Part shown: piece after piece, positions 28,038-34,932 of the stretch
Layout: every line of letters begins with the position of its first letter
Position numbering within the stretch: the first letter of the stretch is position 1
DNA from: Thiodiazotropha sp037384425
GTDB taxonomy: Bacteria; Pseudomonadota; Gammaproteobacteria; Chromatiales; Chromatiaceae
NCBI GenBank assembly: GCA_037384425.1
Contig: JARROA010000006.1
Coordinates: 55,892 to 119,891, forward strand
Length of the DNA: 64,000 nucleotides
Reading direction: 5' to 3'
Program-made: the position numbers and the translations under genes
Notes under the pieces: model-generated
What the model saw: the letters and a program-made list of their open reading frames with translations, nothing else
Databases searched by the model: none
Told to the model about the DNA's origin: nothing

Positions 28038-28297
28038 TCGCCACCGATGTCCGAGAGACCCGAATGACGCCTCCCTGCAAGGGAACAGAGCCGATCACGC
28101 CCACTCATCTCTGACCAGATCTGGATGGCAGCACATAGCAACCAGCGCGCCTGAAGCGATTGAAACCATTAAGGTTTCATTAACGGCCAAGTTGATAAAC
28201 CCCTTGTTTTCTGGTCATAATCTCGCCTAAACGACTTGCACGGACAACCGTCCGCATAAGCAACCGACACTTTGCTCAATGCGTCCAGAGGATAGGA

Positions 28298-28759
28298 ATG
28301 GCTCACTTGGAATGGACTAAAGATCTCAACACCGGCATCGATGTCATCGATGGCCAGCATCGGCAGATCGTCGATTACATCAATCAACTTCACGATGTCC
28401 GGATGACCAGGAATCGAACGGTTATCGGCAAGATCATCGAAGACACCGTCGAGTACACCGTATCTCATTTCGGCTTCGAGGAAGCGCTCATCGAAGACGC
28501 CGGCTACCCCTACGCACGTCCCCACAAACGCGTGCACGAGTTGTTCATTAAACGTGTGAGTGAATACAAGGCTCGCTTCAATAATGGCGAGGATATCGCC
28601 GAAGAGCTGCATGGATTATTGTCACGCTGGCTTTTCAGCCACATCATGAATGATGATGCCGCTTATGTGCCAGCCGTGCAGGCATCGTTGGCGGGGCTCG
28701 ATAAACAGGGAAAGAAACGGGGTGTGTTCTCGCGTTATATGAAAAAATTCTTTCGCTAA
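28298..28759 (+). CDS. Bacteriohemerythrin
   Basis: 153-residue O2-binding non-heme diiron protein. All ligands are visible: His21 (DGQH), His57 and Glu61 (HFGFEE), His76 and His80 (PHKRVH), His115 and Asp119 (HIMND). No membrane segment or fused signalling domain, so it is a soluble single-domain form, which in other bacteria stores or delivers O2 or senses it. The C-terminal 30 residues are basic (KKRGVFSRYMKKFFR). It converges on the peroxidase gene, with a shared hairpin between them. Confidence 0.95.
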   Translation: MAHLEWTKDLNTGIDVIDGQHRQIVDYINQLHDVRMTRNRTVIGKIIEDTVEYTVSHFGFEEALIEDAGYPYARPHKRVHELFIKRVSEYKARFNNGEDIAEELHGLLSRWLFSHIMNDDAAYVPAVQASLAGLDKQGKKRGVFSRYMKKFFR

Positions 28760-28799
28760 CCGGCACCAAACGCGGCGTTCATCTCCAAGACCCGATAGT

Positions 28800-28836
28800 C
28801 CCGGCTAGCGGTGAAGAGCCCTTACCGCCAGCCGGG
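28800..28836. terminator. Hairpin between convergent hemerythrin and peroxidase genes
   Basis: A 13-bp stem with one mismatch: CCCGGCTAGCGGT at 28800-28812 and ACCGCCAGCCGGG at 28824-28836, with an 11-nt loop. It lies 40 bp after the hemerythrin stop and 12 bp after the peroxidase stop. No U-tract, so a bidirectional termination role is only likely. Confidence 0.5.
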
Positions 28837-28848
28837 AACGTCAACCGA

Positions 28849-29838
28849 TCAGTTGAACGGTTTTGGTGCCGGCGTCTTATCGGTTGACGGCGGCAGAATC
28901 GGCAACTGGAAGTTGGGCTGATCCCCGGTCAGTGTTTTGAGAAATGCCACGACCTGGGCATTCTCCTCATCCGTAAATTTCTTACCCAGCTGGATCCGGC
29001 CCATGGTGTTGACCGCCTCGGACAAGGTCTTGGCCGCGCCATCGTGGAAGTAGGGATAGGTCATCTCCACGTTGCGCAGGGTCGGCACCTTGAATTTGAA
29101 GCGATCCGCATCCTTGCCGGTAACCGCACTCAGACCTTCGGCCGGGCTGTTTGCCTGGTAGGGTTCGATCACACCCATCTTCTGAAAGGAGTTGCCTCCC
29201 ACGGCTTCACCGTTGTGGCAGGCCACGCAACCGCTCTCTTTGAACAGCTTGTAACCGGCCTGCTCATCAGCGCTCAATGCATTCTTGTCTCCCAACAACC
29301 ACTGATCGAAACGGGAGTTCGGAGTGACCAGGGTTTTCTCGAATTCGGCGATGGCGGTGGTGACTTCATCGATGGTGATCTCGTCCTTACCGAAGACCAG
29401 CTTGAACTCGGCGACATACTCAGGGATCGACTCGATCACCCCCACGGCCAGCTTGTGGGTAAAACCCATTTCGCCCGGATTAGCGATGGGGCCGCCCGCC
29501 TGGGCTTTCAGGTCGGCGGCGCGGCCATCCCAGAACTGGGCCAGGTTGAGACTGGAGTTGAGTACGGTAGGTGCATTGATCGGCCCCTGCTGCCAGTGAT
29601 CCCCGATGGAGGTCGGCAGGTTGTCGGTGCCGCCCATGCTCAGGTTGTGGCAGGAGTTGCACGAGATGAATCCCGACTTGGAGAGCCGCGGATCAAAATA
29701 GAGTTTCTTGCCCAGCTCCACCATACCCAGATTGATGTTCTGCACCGGTTTGATGGGCTGGATGGGCTCCTCGGCCGCCAAACTGATGGCTGAAGTGCCC
29801 AGGAATGCGAGAGAAAGTGCGATCAATTTCAGTTTCAT
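28849..29838 (-). CDS. Diheme cytochrome c peroxidase
   Basis: 329 residues with a Sec signal peptide (MKLKLIALSLAFLGTSAISLA). Two c-type heme motifs are present: CNSCH (60-64) and CVACH (204-208). The text FWDGRAADLKAQAGGPIANPGEMG is diagnostic of the CcpA/MauG superfamily. It reduces H2O2 to water in the periplasm with electrons from small cytochromes. A 15-bp palindrome of Irr/PerR type lies 200 bp upstream (30041-30055), and the likely regulator is the next gene. The mature N-terminus is Pro-rich. Confidence 0.94.
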   Translation of the reverse strand: MKLKLIALSLAFLGTSAISLAAEEPIQPIKPVQNINLGMVELGKKLYFDPRLSKSGFISCNSCHNLSMGGTDNLPTSIGDHWQQGPINAPTVLNSSLNLAQFWDGRAADLKAQAGGPIANPGEMGFTHKLAVGVIESIPEYVAEFKLVFGKDEITIDEVTTAIAEFEKTLVTPNSRFDQWLLGDKNALSADEQAGYKLFKESGCVACHNGEAVGGNSFQKMGVIEPYQANSPAEGLSAVTGKDADRFKFKVPTLRNVEMTYPYFHDGAAKTLSEAVNTMGRIQLGKKFTDEENAQVVAFLKTLTGDQPNFQLPILPPSTDKTPAPKPFN

Positions 29839-30189
29839 ATCCTTACCTTTCGACTGTTGGCCTGGCTAGACCATCCCCTGATAAAAAGAAAGCAGCATCG
29901 TCGTTCTGTAAGAACCCCGATGTCCGGATTGTGTTGTGCGTAGCGCGCAGAAGCGCTGTGTGCGTTATCAACTTCAAGGTTCTGTGGTGCTAAGTCGTCA
30001 GCCCGACAAAACCCTAACGCCGGCAAGGAAGAAACTAGACTTAGAATAATTCTAAAACAATGACACAGATCAACAGACCCTGGAGCCTGCTTGTGAAGCC
30101 TGAGTACGGGGTGCGGTGACACAGTGAGTATTACCGACTACGCCGACCTTGGCGTCGGACAGTACGTATCGGGCGGCTTTTGAAAGGCG
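29839..30189. other. Intergenic region upstream of the peroxidase gene
   Basis: About 350 bp. It holds the 15-bp operator at 30041-30055 and should contain the peroxidase promoter. The frame at 29835-30122 (minus) has no recognisable protein character. No terminator is evident for the regulator gene that ends at 30190. Confidence 0.5.
30041..30055. promoter_or_regulatory. Irr/PerR-type operator upstream of the peroxidase
   Basis: A perfect 7-1-7 palindrome, TTAGAATAATTCTAA. It resembles the PerR box (TTATAATNATTATAA) and the rhizobial Irr box (TTTAGAANNNTTCTAAA). A near copy (one mismatch) is at 30800. A Fur-family gene lies immediately beside it. Confidence 0.7.
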
Positions 30190-30624
30190 CTAGGAAGCCT
30201 TGTTGCGGACCCGGACCACCAGATCGGCCGTCTCCATGACGGTACCCTCCGGCAGGTCGGTGTGGAGGAAAAGGGGGACCAGACGCTGCTTCATATCGAT
30301 CAGATCGCCGGTGTCCACATTGTAGAAGTGGTGGTGGCGACTGGTGTTGGAGTCATAGAAGGTCTTGGCGTTGCCGACGTGGATCTCACGCACCAGGCCC
30401 TTCTCTGCGAACAGTCCGAGGGTGTTGTAGACGGTGGCTTTGGAGACCCGGGCGCCGCTCTGATTGACCAGCGCATGGAGCTGTTCAGGCGTCACATGCT
30501 GGTTGCGGGCAAACAGGATTGTTGCGATGAGGCGACGCTGGTTAGTAACGAAAATGCCTTTATCGGCCAAAATCGAATCGGCCTCATAGGTAGGATTTTG
30601 CAGTTTATCGCCAAAGTCGCTCAT
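30190..30624 (-). CDS. Fur-family regulator of Irr/PerR type
   Basis: 144 residues. The winged-helix N-terminus contains VTPEQLHALVNQSGARVSKATVYNTLGLFAEKGLVREI, the Fur recognition-helix region. The dimer domain has the histidine cluster SRHHHFYNVDTGDLIDM, as in Irr and other heme- or iron-responsive members. No CxxC pairs are present, so the structural zinc site of classical Fur and PerR is missing. It is flanked by palindromic boxes in front of peroxide and iron genes, which suggests it controls them. Ligand (iron, heme or peroxide) unknown. The predicted start has almost no leader (see promoter). Confidence 0.88.
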   Translation of the reverse strand: MSDFGDKLQNPTYEADSILADKGIFVTNQRRLIATILFARNQHVTPEQLHALVNQSGARVSKATVYNTLGLFAEKGLVREIHVGNAKTFYDSNTSRHHHFYNVDTGDLIDMKQRLVPLFLHTDLPEGTVMETADLVVRVRNKAS

Positions 30625-30630
30625 ACACTA

Positions 30631-30660
30631 AGTATAGTAAGCCCGACCCTTTAGACACAA
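30631..30660 (-). promoter_or_regulatory. Predicted promoter of the Irr/PerR-like gene, leaderless
   Basis: On the minus strand: -35 TTGTGT (30660-30655), 18-bp spacer, -10 TATACT (30636-30631). Only 6 nt separate the -10 from the ATG at 30624, so transcription would begin at or next to the start codon. No Shine-Dalgarno sequence is present. Confidence 0.5.
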
Positions 30661-30799
30661 TAGGCTGTTTTATTGACGGAAATTAATGCCTAAAACACTG
30701 ATCAGGAGTTAGGCTTTAGAAACGATCAAAAGATAACCCTATGCATGTTAGGCGTTGTCTATCGAGACCATTGATACAACCATTCGCTTCCGATCAATT

Positions 30800-30814
30800 T
30801 TAGAACTATTCTAA
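30800..30814. promoter_or_regulatory. Irr/PerR-type operator in the rubrerythrin promoter
   Basis: TTAGAACTATTCTAA, a 7-1-7 palindrome with one mismatch, identical in layout to 30041-30055. It contains a plausible -10 (TATTCT, 30808-30813), so binding would block the promoter of the operon that starts at 30881. Confidence 0.65.
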
Positions 30815-30880
30815 TGCCACGAAGAGCCCAGGGCTCGACGTTTTTCAATCCACAGAACAACCACATTCGGAGACAAAGAC

Positions 30881-31297
30881 ATGGAACTCAAAGGTAGTAA
30901 GACCGAACAGAACCTGAAAGACGCATTTGCTGGCGAATCCCAGGCCAACCGCCGTTACCTCTACTTCGCCGGCAAGGCCGACGTGGAAGGTTACAACGAT
31001 GTCGCCGCCCTGTTCCGCTCTACCGCGGAAGGCGAGACCGGCCACGCCCACGGCCATCTGGAATATCTCGAGCAGTGTGGTGATCCCGCCACCGGTTTGC
31101 CCTTCGGCGGCACCTCCGACAACCTGAAAACCGCAGTCGCCGGCGAGACCCACGAGTACACCGACATGTACCCGGGCATGGCCAAGACCGCACGTGACGA
31201 GGGCTTTGACGAGATCGCCGACTGGTTCGAGACCCTGGCCAAGGCTGAGCGTTCTCACGCCAACCGCTACCAGAAAGCATTGGACGAGATGGACTGA
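30881..31297 (+). CDS. Rubrerythrin-type diiron protein without rubredoxin domain
   Basis: 138 residues of ferritin-like four-helix bundle. Iron ligands are visible: Glu19 (GESQANRRY), Glu52 and His55 (EGETGH), Glu89 and Glu92 (GETHEY), Glu123 and His126 (ERSH). The C-terminal rubredoxin CxxC domain of classical rubrerythrin is absent, so electrons must come from another protein; the Fe-S protein encoded next is a candidate. Expected role: peroxide reduction. First gene of a four-gene operon under the operator at 30800. A UUCG hairpin separates it from the next gene. Confidence 0.92.
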   Translation: MELKGSKTEQNLKDAFAGESQANRRYLYFAGKADVEGYNDVAALFRSTAEGETGHAHGHLEYLEQCGDPATGLPFGGTSDNLKTAVAGETHEYTDMYPGMAKTARDEGFDEIADWFETLAKAERSHANRYQKALDEMD

Positions 31298-31318
31298 TCA
31301 CCCGGTCATCCATCTTTC

Positions 31319-31340
31319 CGGGCGGCCTTCGGGCCGCCCG
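31319..31340 (+). terminator. UUCG-loop hairpin between the first two genes of the operon
   Basis: CGGGCGGCC (31319-31327), loop TTCG, GGCCGCCCG (31332-31340): a very stable C(UUCG)G stem. No U-tract and the next gene begins 27 bp later, so partial termination or mRNA processing, giving more of the first protein, is more likely than full termination. Confidence 0.65.
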
Positions 31341-31367
31341 ATTCCCCTTCAACTGGAGCAAACAACA

Positions 31368-32711
31368 ATGGCAGGACCCACAGGACAGCGTGAAGGCAAC
31401 CTGGATGCTCCCACCCGGCATCCCATCGACTGGAAAAACCCCGACTACTACGACGAAGAGAAGCTGTTCGCCGAAATGGAGCGGGTCTTCGACCTGTGTC
31501 ACGGCTGTCGCCGTTGCGTCAGTCTCTGCCAGAGCTTTCCCAGCTTGTTCGACCTGGTCGACGAATCGGAAACCATGGAGGTCGACGGTGTCGACAAGAA
31601 GGATTACTGGCAGGTGGTCGACCACTGTTACCTGTGCGACCTCTGCTATATGACCAAATGCCCTTATGTGCCGCCCCACGAGTGGAACATCGACTTCCCC
31701 CACCTGATGCTGCGGGCCAAGGCGGTCAAGTACAGGAAGGGCGATGTGAAACTGCGCGACCGCATGCTGACCAGCACCGACAACCTGGGCAAGCTGGCAG
31801 GCATCCCGGTGGTCTCCGGCGTGGTCAACACCTTCAACAAAGCGAAGAACTTCCGCGAGATCCTCGACCATACCCTGGGGGTGCATCCGGAAGCCAAGCT
31901 CCCCGAATTTCACAGCAAGCCCCTGCGCAAGCGGCTGGCTGACAAGAAACAACGCAGCGCCGAGGGGACACCCGCGGGCCGCACCAAAGGCAAGGTGGTT
32001 CTGTTCGCCACATGTTACGGCAACTACAACGAACCCATCGTCGGCGAGGATCTGGTTGCCGTGTTCGAACACAACGAGATCCCGGTCACCATTGCCGACA
32101 AGGAGCAGTGCTGCGGCATGCCCAAGCTGGAACTGGGCAACCTGGAGGCGGTGGAAGCGGCCAAGAACGCCAATATCCCCGAGCTGGCCAGGCTGGTCGA
32201 CGAGGGTTGGGACATCGTTGCCCCGGTACCCTCCTGCGCCCTGATGTTCAAGCAGGAGCTGCCGCTGATGTTCCCCGACGAACCCGAGGTGAAAAAGGTC
32301 TCCGAAGCCATCTTCGACATCTTCGAGTACCTCATGCTGCGGCATAAGGAAGGGCTGCTGAAGACCGACTTCAAACAGGGCCTGGGCAAGGTCGCCTACC
32401 ACGCCGCCTGCCACCAGCGGGTGCAGAACGTGGGCGCCAAGACCAAGGAGCTGCTTTCACTCATCCCCGACACCGAGGTCACCATCATCGAGCGCTGCTC
32501 GGGCCATGACGGCACCTATGCGGTGAAGAGTGAGTTTCACGAGCACGCCATGAAGATCGGCAAGCCGGTGGTCAACCGGGTCAAGCAGGCCGAGGCCGAC
32601 CACTACGGCAGTGACTGCCCGATGGCGGGACACCATATCGAGAACGGACTGCGCGACGGTCGTGCCCCGGAGCACCCCATCACCATGGTCAGAAAGGCCT
32701 ACGGGATCTGA
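31368..32711 (+). CDS. GlpC/HdrD-like iron-sulfur protein (heterodisulfide reductase-related)
   Basis: 447 residues from the ATG at 31368, which follows GGAG; the frame extends upstream to 31194 but that part overlaps the rubrerythrin gene. N-terminal ferredoxin-like cysteines: C44, C47, C50, C54 (CHGCRRCVSLC) and C87, C90, C93, C98 (CYLCDLC...C), enough for two [4Fe-4S] clusters. Two CCG-type domains follow: ATCYGN...EQCCGMPKL is complete, but the second reads ERCSGHDGTY, with CSG in place of CCG. Probably an electron carrier for the diiron proteins beside it, by analogy with GlpC; no catalytic dehydrogenase subunit is adjacent. Confidence 0.88.
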   Translation: MAGPTGQREGNLDAPTRHPIDWKNPDYYDEEKLFAEMERVFDLCHGCRRCVSLCQSFPSLFDLVDESETMEVDGVDKKDYWQVVDHCYLCDLCYMTKCPYVPPHEWNIDFPHLMLRAKAVKYRKGDVKLRDRMLTSTDNLGKLAGIPVVSGVVNTFNKAKNFREILDHTLGVHPEAKLPEFHSKPLRKRLADKKQRSAEGTPAGRTKGKVVLFATCYGNYNEPIVGEDLVAVFEHNEIPVTIADKEQCCGMPKLELGNLEAVEAAKNANIPELARLVDEGWDIVAPVPSCALMFKQELPLMFPDEPEVKKVSEAIFDIFEYLMLRHKEGLLKTDFKQGLGKVAYHAACHQRVQNVGAKTKELLSLIPDTEVTIIERCSGHDGTYAVKSEFHEHAMKIGKPVVNRVKQAEADHYGSDCPMAGHHIENGLRDGRAPEHPITMVRKAYGI

Positions 32712-32743
32712 TTTGAAAAAATAATTCAGCAAGAGGAACAGCA

Positions 32744-33031
32744 ATGTCGAACGAAGGTTATCACGAGCCGGTCGAACAACTCAGCAGCGAGACCCGGGAC
32801 ATGCACCGCGCCATCGTCTCCCTGATGGAGGAGCTGGAGGCGGTCGACTGGTACAACCAGCGCGTGGACGCCTGCAGCGATCCCGAGCTGCGCGCCATCC
32901 TGGCCCACAACAGGGATGAGGAGAAGGAGCATGCCGCGATGGTGCTGGAGTGGATCCGCCGTCGGGATCCGGCCTTCGACCACGAACTCAAAGACTACCT
33001 CTTCACCGACAAAACCATTGCGCACGATTGA
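32744..33031 (+). CDS. Encapsulated-ferritin (EncFtn) homologue lacking a targeting peptide
   Basis: 95 residues. The core HRAIVSLMEELEAVDWYNQR and ILAHNRDEEKEHAAM closely follow Rhodospirillum rubrum EncFtn. The ferroxidase and entry-site residues are kept (Glu29, Glu30, Glu32, Trp36, Tyr37, Glu60, His63 in this numbering). In EncFtn two short helical hairpins dimerise to build one diiron site. The protein ends at LFTDKTIAHD: the C-terminal extension that loads EncFtn into an encapsulin is absent, and no encapsulin gene lies in the window. It therefore probably acts as a free ferroxidase. Ribosome-binding site AGAGGA is 6-8 nt upstream. Confidence 0.9.
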   Translation: MSNEGYHEPVEQLSSETRDMHRAIVSLMEELEAVDWYNQRVDACSDPELRAILAHNRDEEKEHAAMVLEWIRRRDPAFDHELKDYLFTDKTIAHD

Positions 33032-33050
33032 GATGATGCAGGAGCGACCC

Positions 33051-33635
33051 ATGACCCATCTGTCCCATGAAGACCTCTACAGCCTCGAGGAGTATGCGCG
33101 CATCCGTCCCGAGTTCCGCGCCAAGGTGATCGAACACAAGAAGCAGCGTCGCCTGCCGATCGGTCCCAACGCCGCGCTCTATTTCGAGGACGAGTTGACC
33201 ATGCAGTACCAGATCCAGGAGATGCTGCGCATCGAGAAGATCTTCGAACCCGACGGCATCCAGGACGAGCTCGATGTCTACAACCCGCTGATCCCCGACG
33301 GCATGAACTGGAAGGCCACCTTCATGATGGAGTACGACAAGGTGGACGAGCGCAAGGCGGCACTAAGCCAGCTGGTCGGTATCGAGTCCCACATCTGGAT
33401 GCAGGTGGAGGGATTCGACAAGGTACGCCCCATCGCCAACGAGGACCTGGAGCGTTCGACGGAGGAGAAGACATCCTCGGTCCACTTCCTACGCTTTGAG
33501 CTCAGCGAGGCGATGATCACCGCGCTCAAGGGTGGGGCCAGACTCTCCGCCGGTATCGACCATTCCAATTACGACATTACGGTGGATGAGGTCCCGGCAG
33601 AGGTCAGGAGCTCGCTGGTGGGCGACCTGCACTGA
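33051..33635 (+). CDS. DUF3501 family protein
   Basis: 194 residues, soluble. It starts MTHLSHEDLYSLEEYARIRPEFR and contains HKKQRRLPIGPNAALYFEDELTMQYQIQEMLRIEKIF, the family core. GGAG precedes the ATG at 33051; the frame is open further upstream but overlaps the EncFtn gene. DUF3501 genes tend to sit beside rubrerythrin and heterodisulfide-reductase-like genes in Proteobacteria, as here, which implies a role in that pathway, but no activity is known. Last gene of the operon, followed by a good intrinsic terminator. Confidence 0.88.
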   Translation: MTHLSHEDLYSLEEYARIRPEFRAKVIEHKKQRRLPIGPNAALYFEDELTMQYQIQEMLRIEKIFEPDGIQDELDVYNPLIPDGMNWKATFMMEYDKVDERKAALSQLVGIESHIWMQVEGFDKVRPIANEDLERSTEEKTSSVHFLRFELSEAMITALKGGARLSAGIDHSNYDITVDEVPAEVRSSLVGDLH

Positions 33636-33660
33636 GCCCAATCCTTCCGCAGGCATCGGG

Positions 33661-33688
33661 AAAAAGGAGGCCTGGCGCCTCCTTTTTT
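33661..33688 (+). terminator. Intrinsic terminator of the rubrerythrin-EncFtn operon
   Basis: Stem AAAAAGGAGGC (33661-33671) with GCCTCCTTTTT (33677-33687), 5-nt loop and a run of six T. It begins 26 bp after the DUF3501 stop. Because of the A-tract it may also end the toxin-antitoxin transcript from the opposite side. Confidence 0.9.
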
Positions 33689-33707
33689 CATGCCGGCACC
33701 GCCGGCT

Positions 33708-34457
33708 TCAATCCGGTGGCGCCGGCAGTCTGCCGTCCACCACAAACAGTTCCCGCCGGAAGACCCGTGTACCGACTGTCTTATTGTAGAAGGCCACCTC
33801 CGCTTCACTCACATCACACAGCCAGGCCTGTTTCCAGCGCGGTCCCGATTCCACGAAGGGCGCGGGGTCGAAAAGGGCGATGTTGAGTCCGCCCTCGGGG
33901 TCCCTGGCCGAGCGGTAGACAAAGAGTTCGATACCGGCCGCACGCATCTCGCCGCCGAGCTGCTGCGTCTCCACATAGCTTTTCGGATTTCTCAGACGAT
34001 CGGTAAAGGCTTCGAAAGGGGCCAGATGCAGACTTATTCCCCGGTCGCTGGCATAGCGGGCGGAAAATAGGGTGTGTTCAGTGCTGAGTCGTCCGCCGGG
34101 CGGCGGCTCGCTCATACCCGACCAGAACACCAGGCGGTAGAAAGCGGTCTCCGCCAGGACCGGCTCCAGGCCCAGTGCGCCATAGAAGAGGCTGGGTTCA
34201 TGGCGGGTGCCGAAGCGCGAACCGTACAACAGTGGCGGATAGCGAAAAGGGGAGGCGAGCAGATAGTCCAGATGCCGCGCCGCTGGCGGTATGGGCGGCT
34301 TGCTAGTTTCCAGCAGTTGCTCCAGCAATGCCTGCTCGGCCAGGTCATCCACCAGCGCGCGGGTGGCGATCTGCTCCTGGCTCTCCACCATCCGCAGCAG
34401 TTCGCCCTGGTGCCGACTGGGGACAACCGCCTCCCTGCAGGCCGCCCAGATATCCAT
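33708..34457 (-). CDS. RES-domain toxin
   Basis: 249 residues. RES domain (NAD+-degrading in characterised relatives such as MbcT) recognised from RFGTRHEPSLFYGALGLEPVLAETAFYRL and, later, DRGISLHLAPFEAFTDRLR. The ATG at 34457 overlaps the antitoxin TGA by one base (TGATG), so the two are translationally coupled. A TTG three bases upstream would add one Met only. With the Xre/MbcA-type gene upstream it forms a complete type II toxin-antitoxin pair. The intact reading frame suggests a functional toxin. Confidence 0.9.
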   Translation of the reverse strand: MDIWAACREAVVPSRHQGELLRMVESQEQIATRALVDDLAEQALLEQLLETSKPPIPPAARHLDYLLASPFRYPPLLYGSRFGTRHEPSLFYGALGLEPVLAETAFYRLVFWSGMSEPPPGGRLSTEHTLFSARYASDRGISLHLAPFEAFTDRLRNPKSYVETQQLGGEMRAAGIELFVYRSARDPEGGLNIALFDPAPFVESGPRWKQAWLCDVSEAEVAFYNKTVGTRVFRRELFVVDGRLPAPPD

Positions 34458-34816
34458 CAAACCTTGCCGCGCATCGCATCCAGATATTCGACCAGGCGCA
34501 TCAGGCCCGGAATGGACTTTATCTGCTCGGCCGGCACCCCACCGGTGTGTCGGTTGGGCGTCTGCATCCAGTGCCGGAGATCGGCCGGCTTGCCACCCAC
34601 CAGCACATAGAGGCTGCGGTAGAGACGGATCACCAGCAACGCCAGCTCACCCGCCTTACTCTGCGGATCGATCCCCGCCCGATGGAACGCCGTGCGGTCG
34701 CGCCCGATCACCTGACCCAGCGTCTCCTGAGTCAGGCCCAAGGCCTTGCCCGCATTGAGCAGCGCCTTGGTCAGGGTCGCCGATTCGTCCGGCTTGAGTA
34801 GGGTTTGGGTATTCAT
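34457..34816 (-). CDS. Xre/MbcA/ParS-type antitoxin
   Basis: 119 residues. N-terminal helix-turn-helix of Xre type (ALLNAGKALGLTQETLGQVIGRDRTAFHRAG) and C-terminal toxin-binding DUF2384 domain (LVIRLYRSLYVLVGGKPADLRHWM, HTGGVPAEQIKSIPGLMRLVEYLD). Antitoxins of this family block the RES active site and repress their own promoter. It has GGGA upstream of the ATG and is followed directly by the toxin. The promoter region carries short palindromes (34848-34873). Confidence 0.92.
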   Translation of the reverse strand: MNTQTLLKPDESATLTKALLNAGKALGLTQETLGQVIGRDRTAFHRAGIDPQSKAGELALLVIRLYRSLYVLVGGKPADLRHWMQTPNRHTGGVPAEQIKSIPGLMRLVEYLDAMRGKV

Positions 34817-34838
34817 GCCGTCTTCCCGGAATGCAACA

Positions 34839-34873
34839 TATACTATATATAGCTATAAAACGGTGCATATGCA
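34839..34873 (-). promoter_or_regulatory. AT-rich promoter/operator of the RES-Xre pair
   Basis: About 20 bp upstream of the antitoxin start. It contains TATAGCTATA (34848-34857) and TGCATATGCA (34864-34873), two perfect 10-bp palindromes with centres 16 bp apart. Such short palindromes are the usual autorepression sites of Xre antitoxins. Base composition differs sharply from the GC-rich surroundings. Confidence 0.5.
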
Positions 34874-34898
34874 ACGAAAACGACTCGATTTCCAACCT

Positions 34899-34923
34899 CA
34901 GGGGGTGGCAACACCACCCCCTG
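34899..34923 (-). terminator. Hairpin downstream of fadL
   Basis: CAGGGGGTGG (34899-34908) and CCACCCCCTG (34914-34923), perfect 10-bp stem with 5-nt loop, beginning 10 bp after the fadL stop. No U-tract follows. Confidence 0.6.
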
Positions 34924-34932
34924 TCAGCCGGA

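Noticed and set aside
32744..33031. Possible complete encapsulin nanocompartment locus
   Set aside because: Only the EncFtn-like cargo homologue is present; neighbouring proteins have no HK97-fold shell similarity that I can recognise, and the cargo tail is missing.
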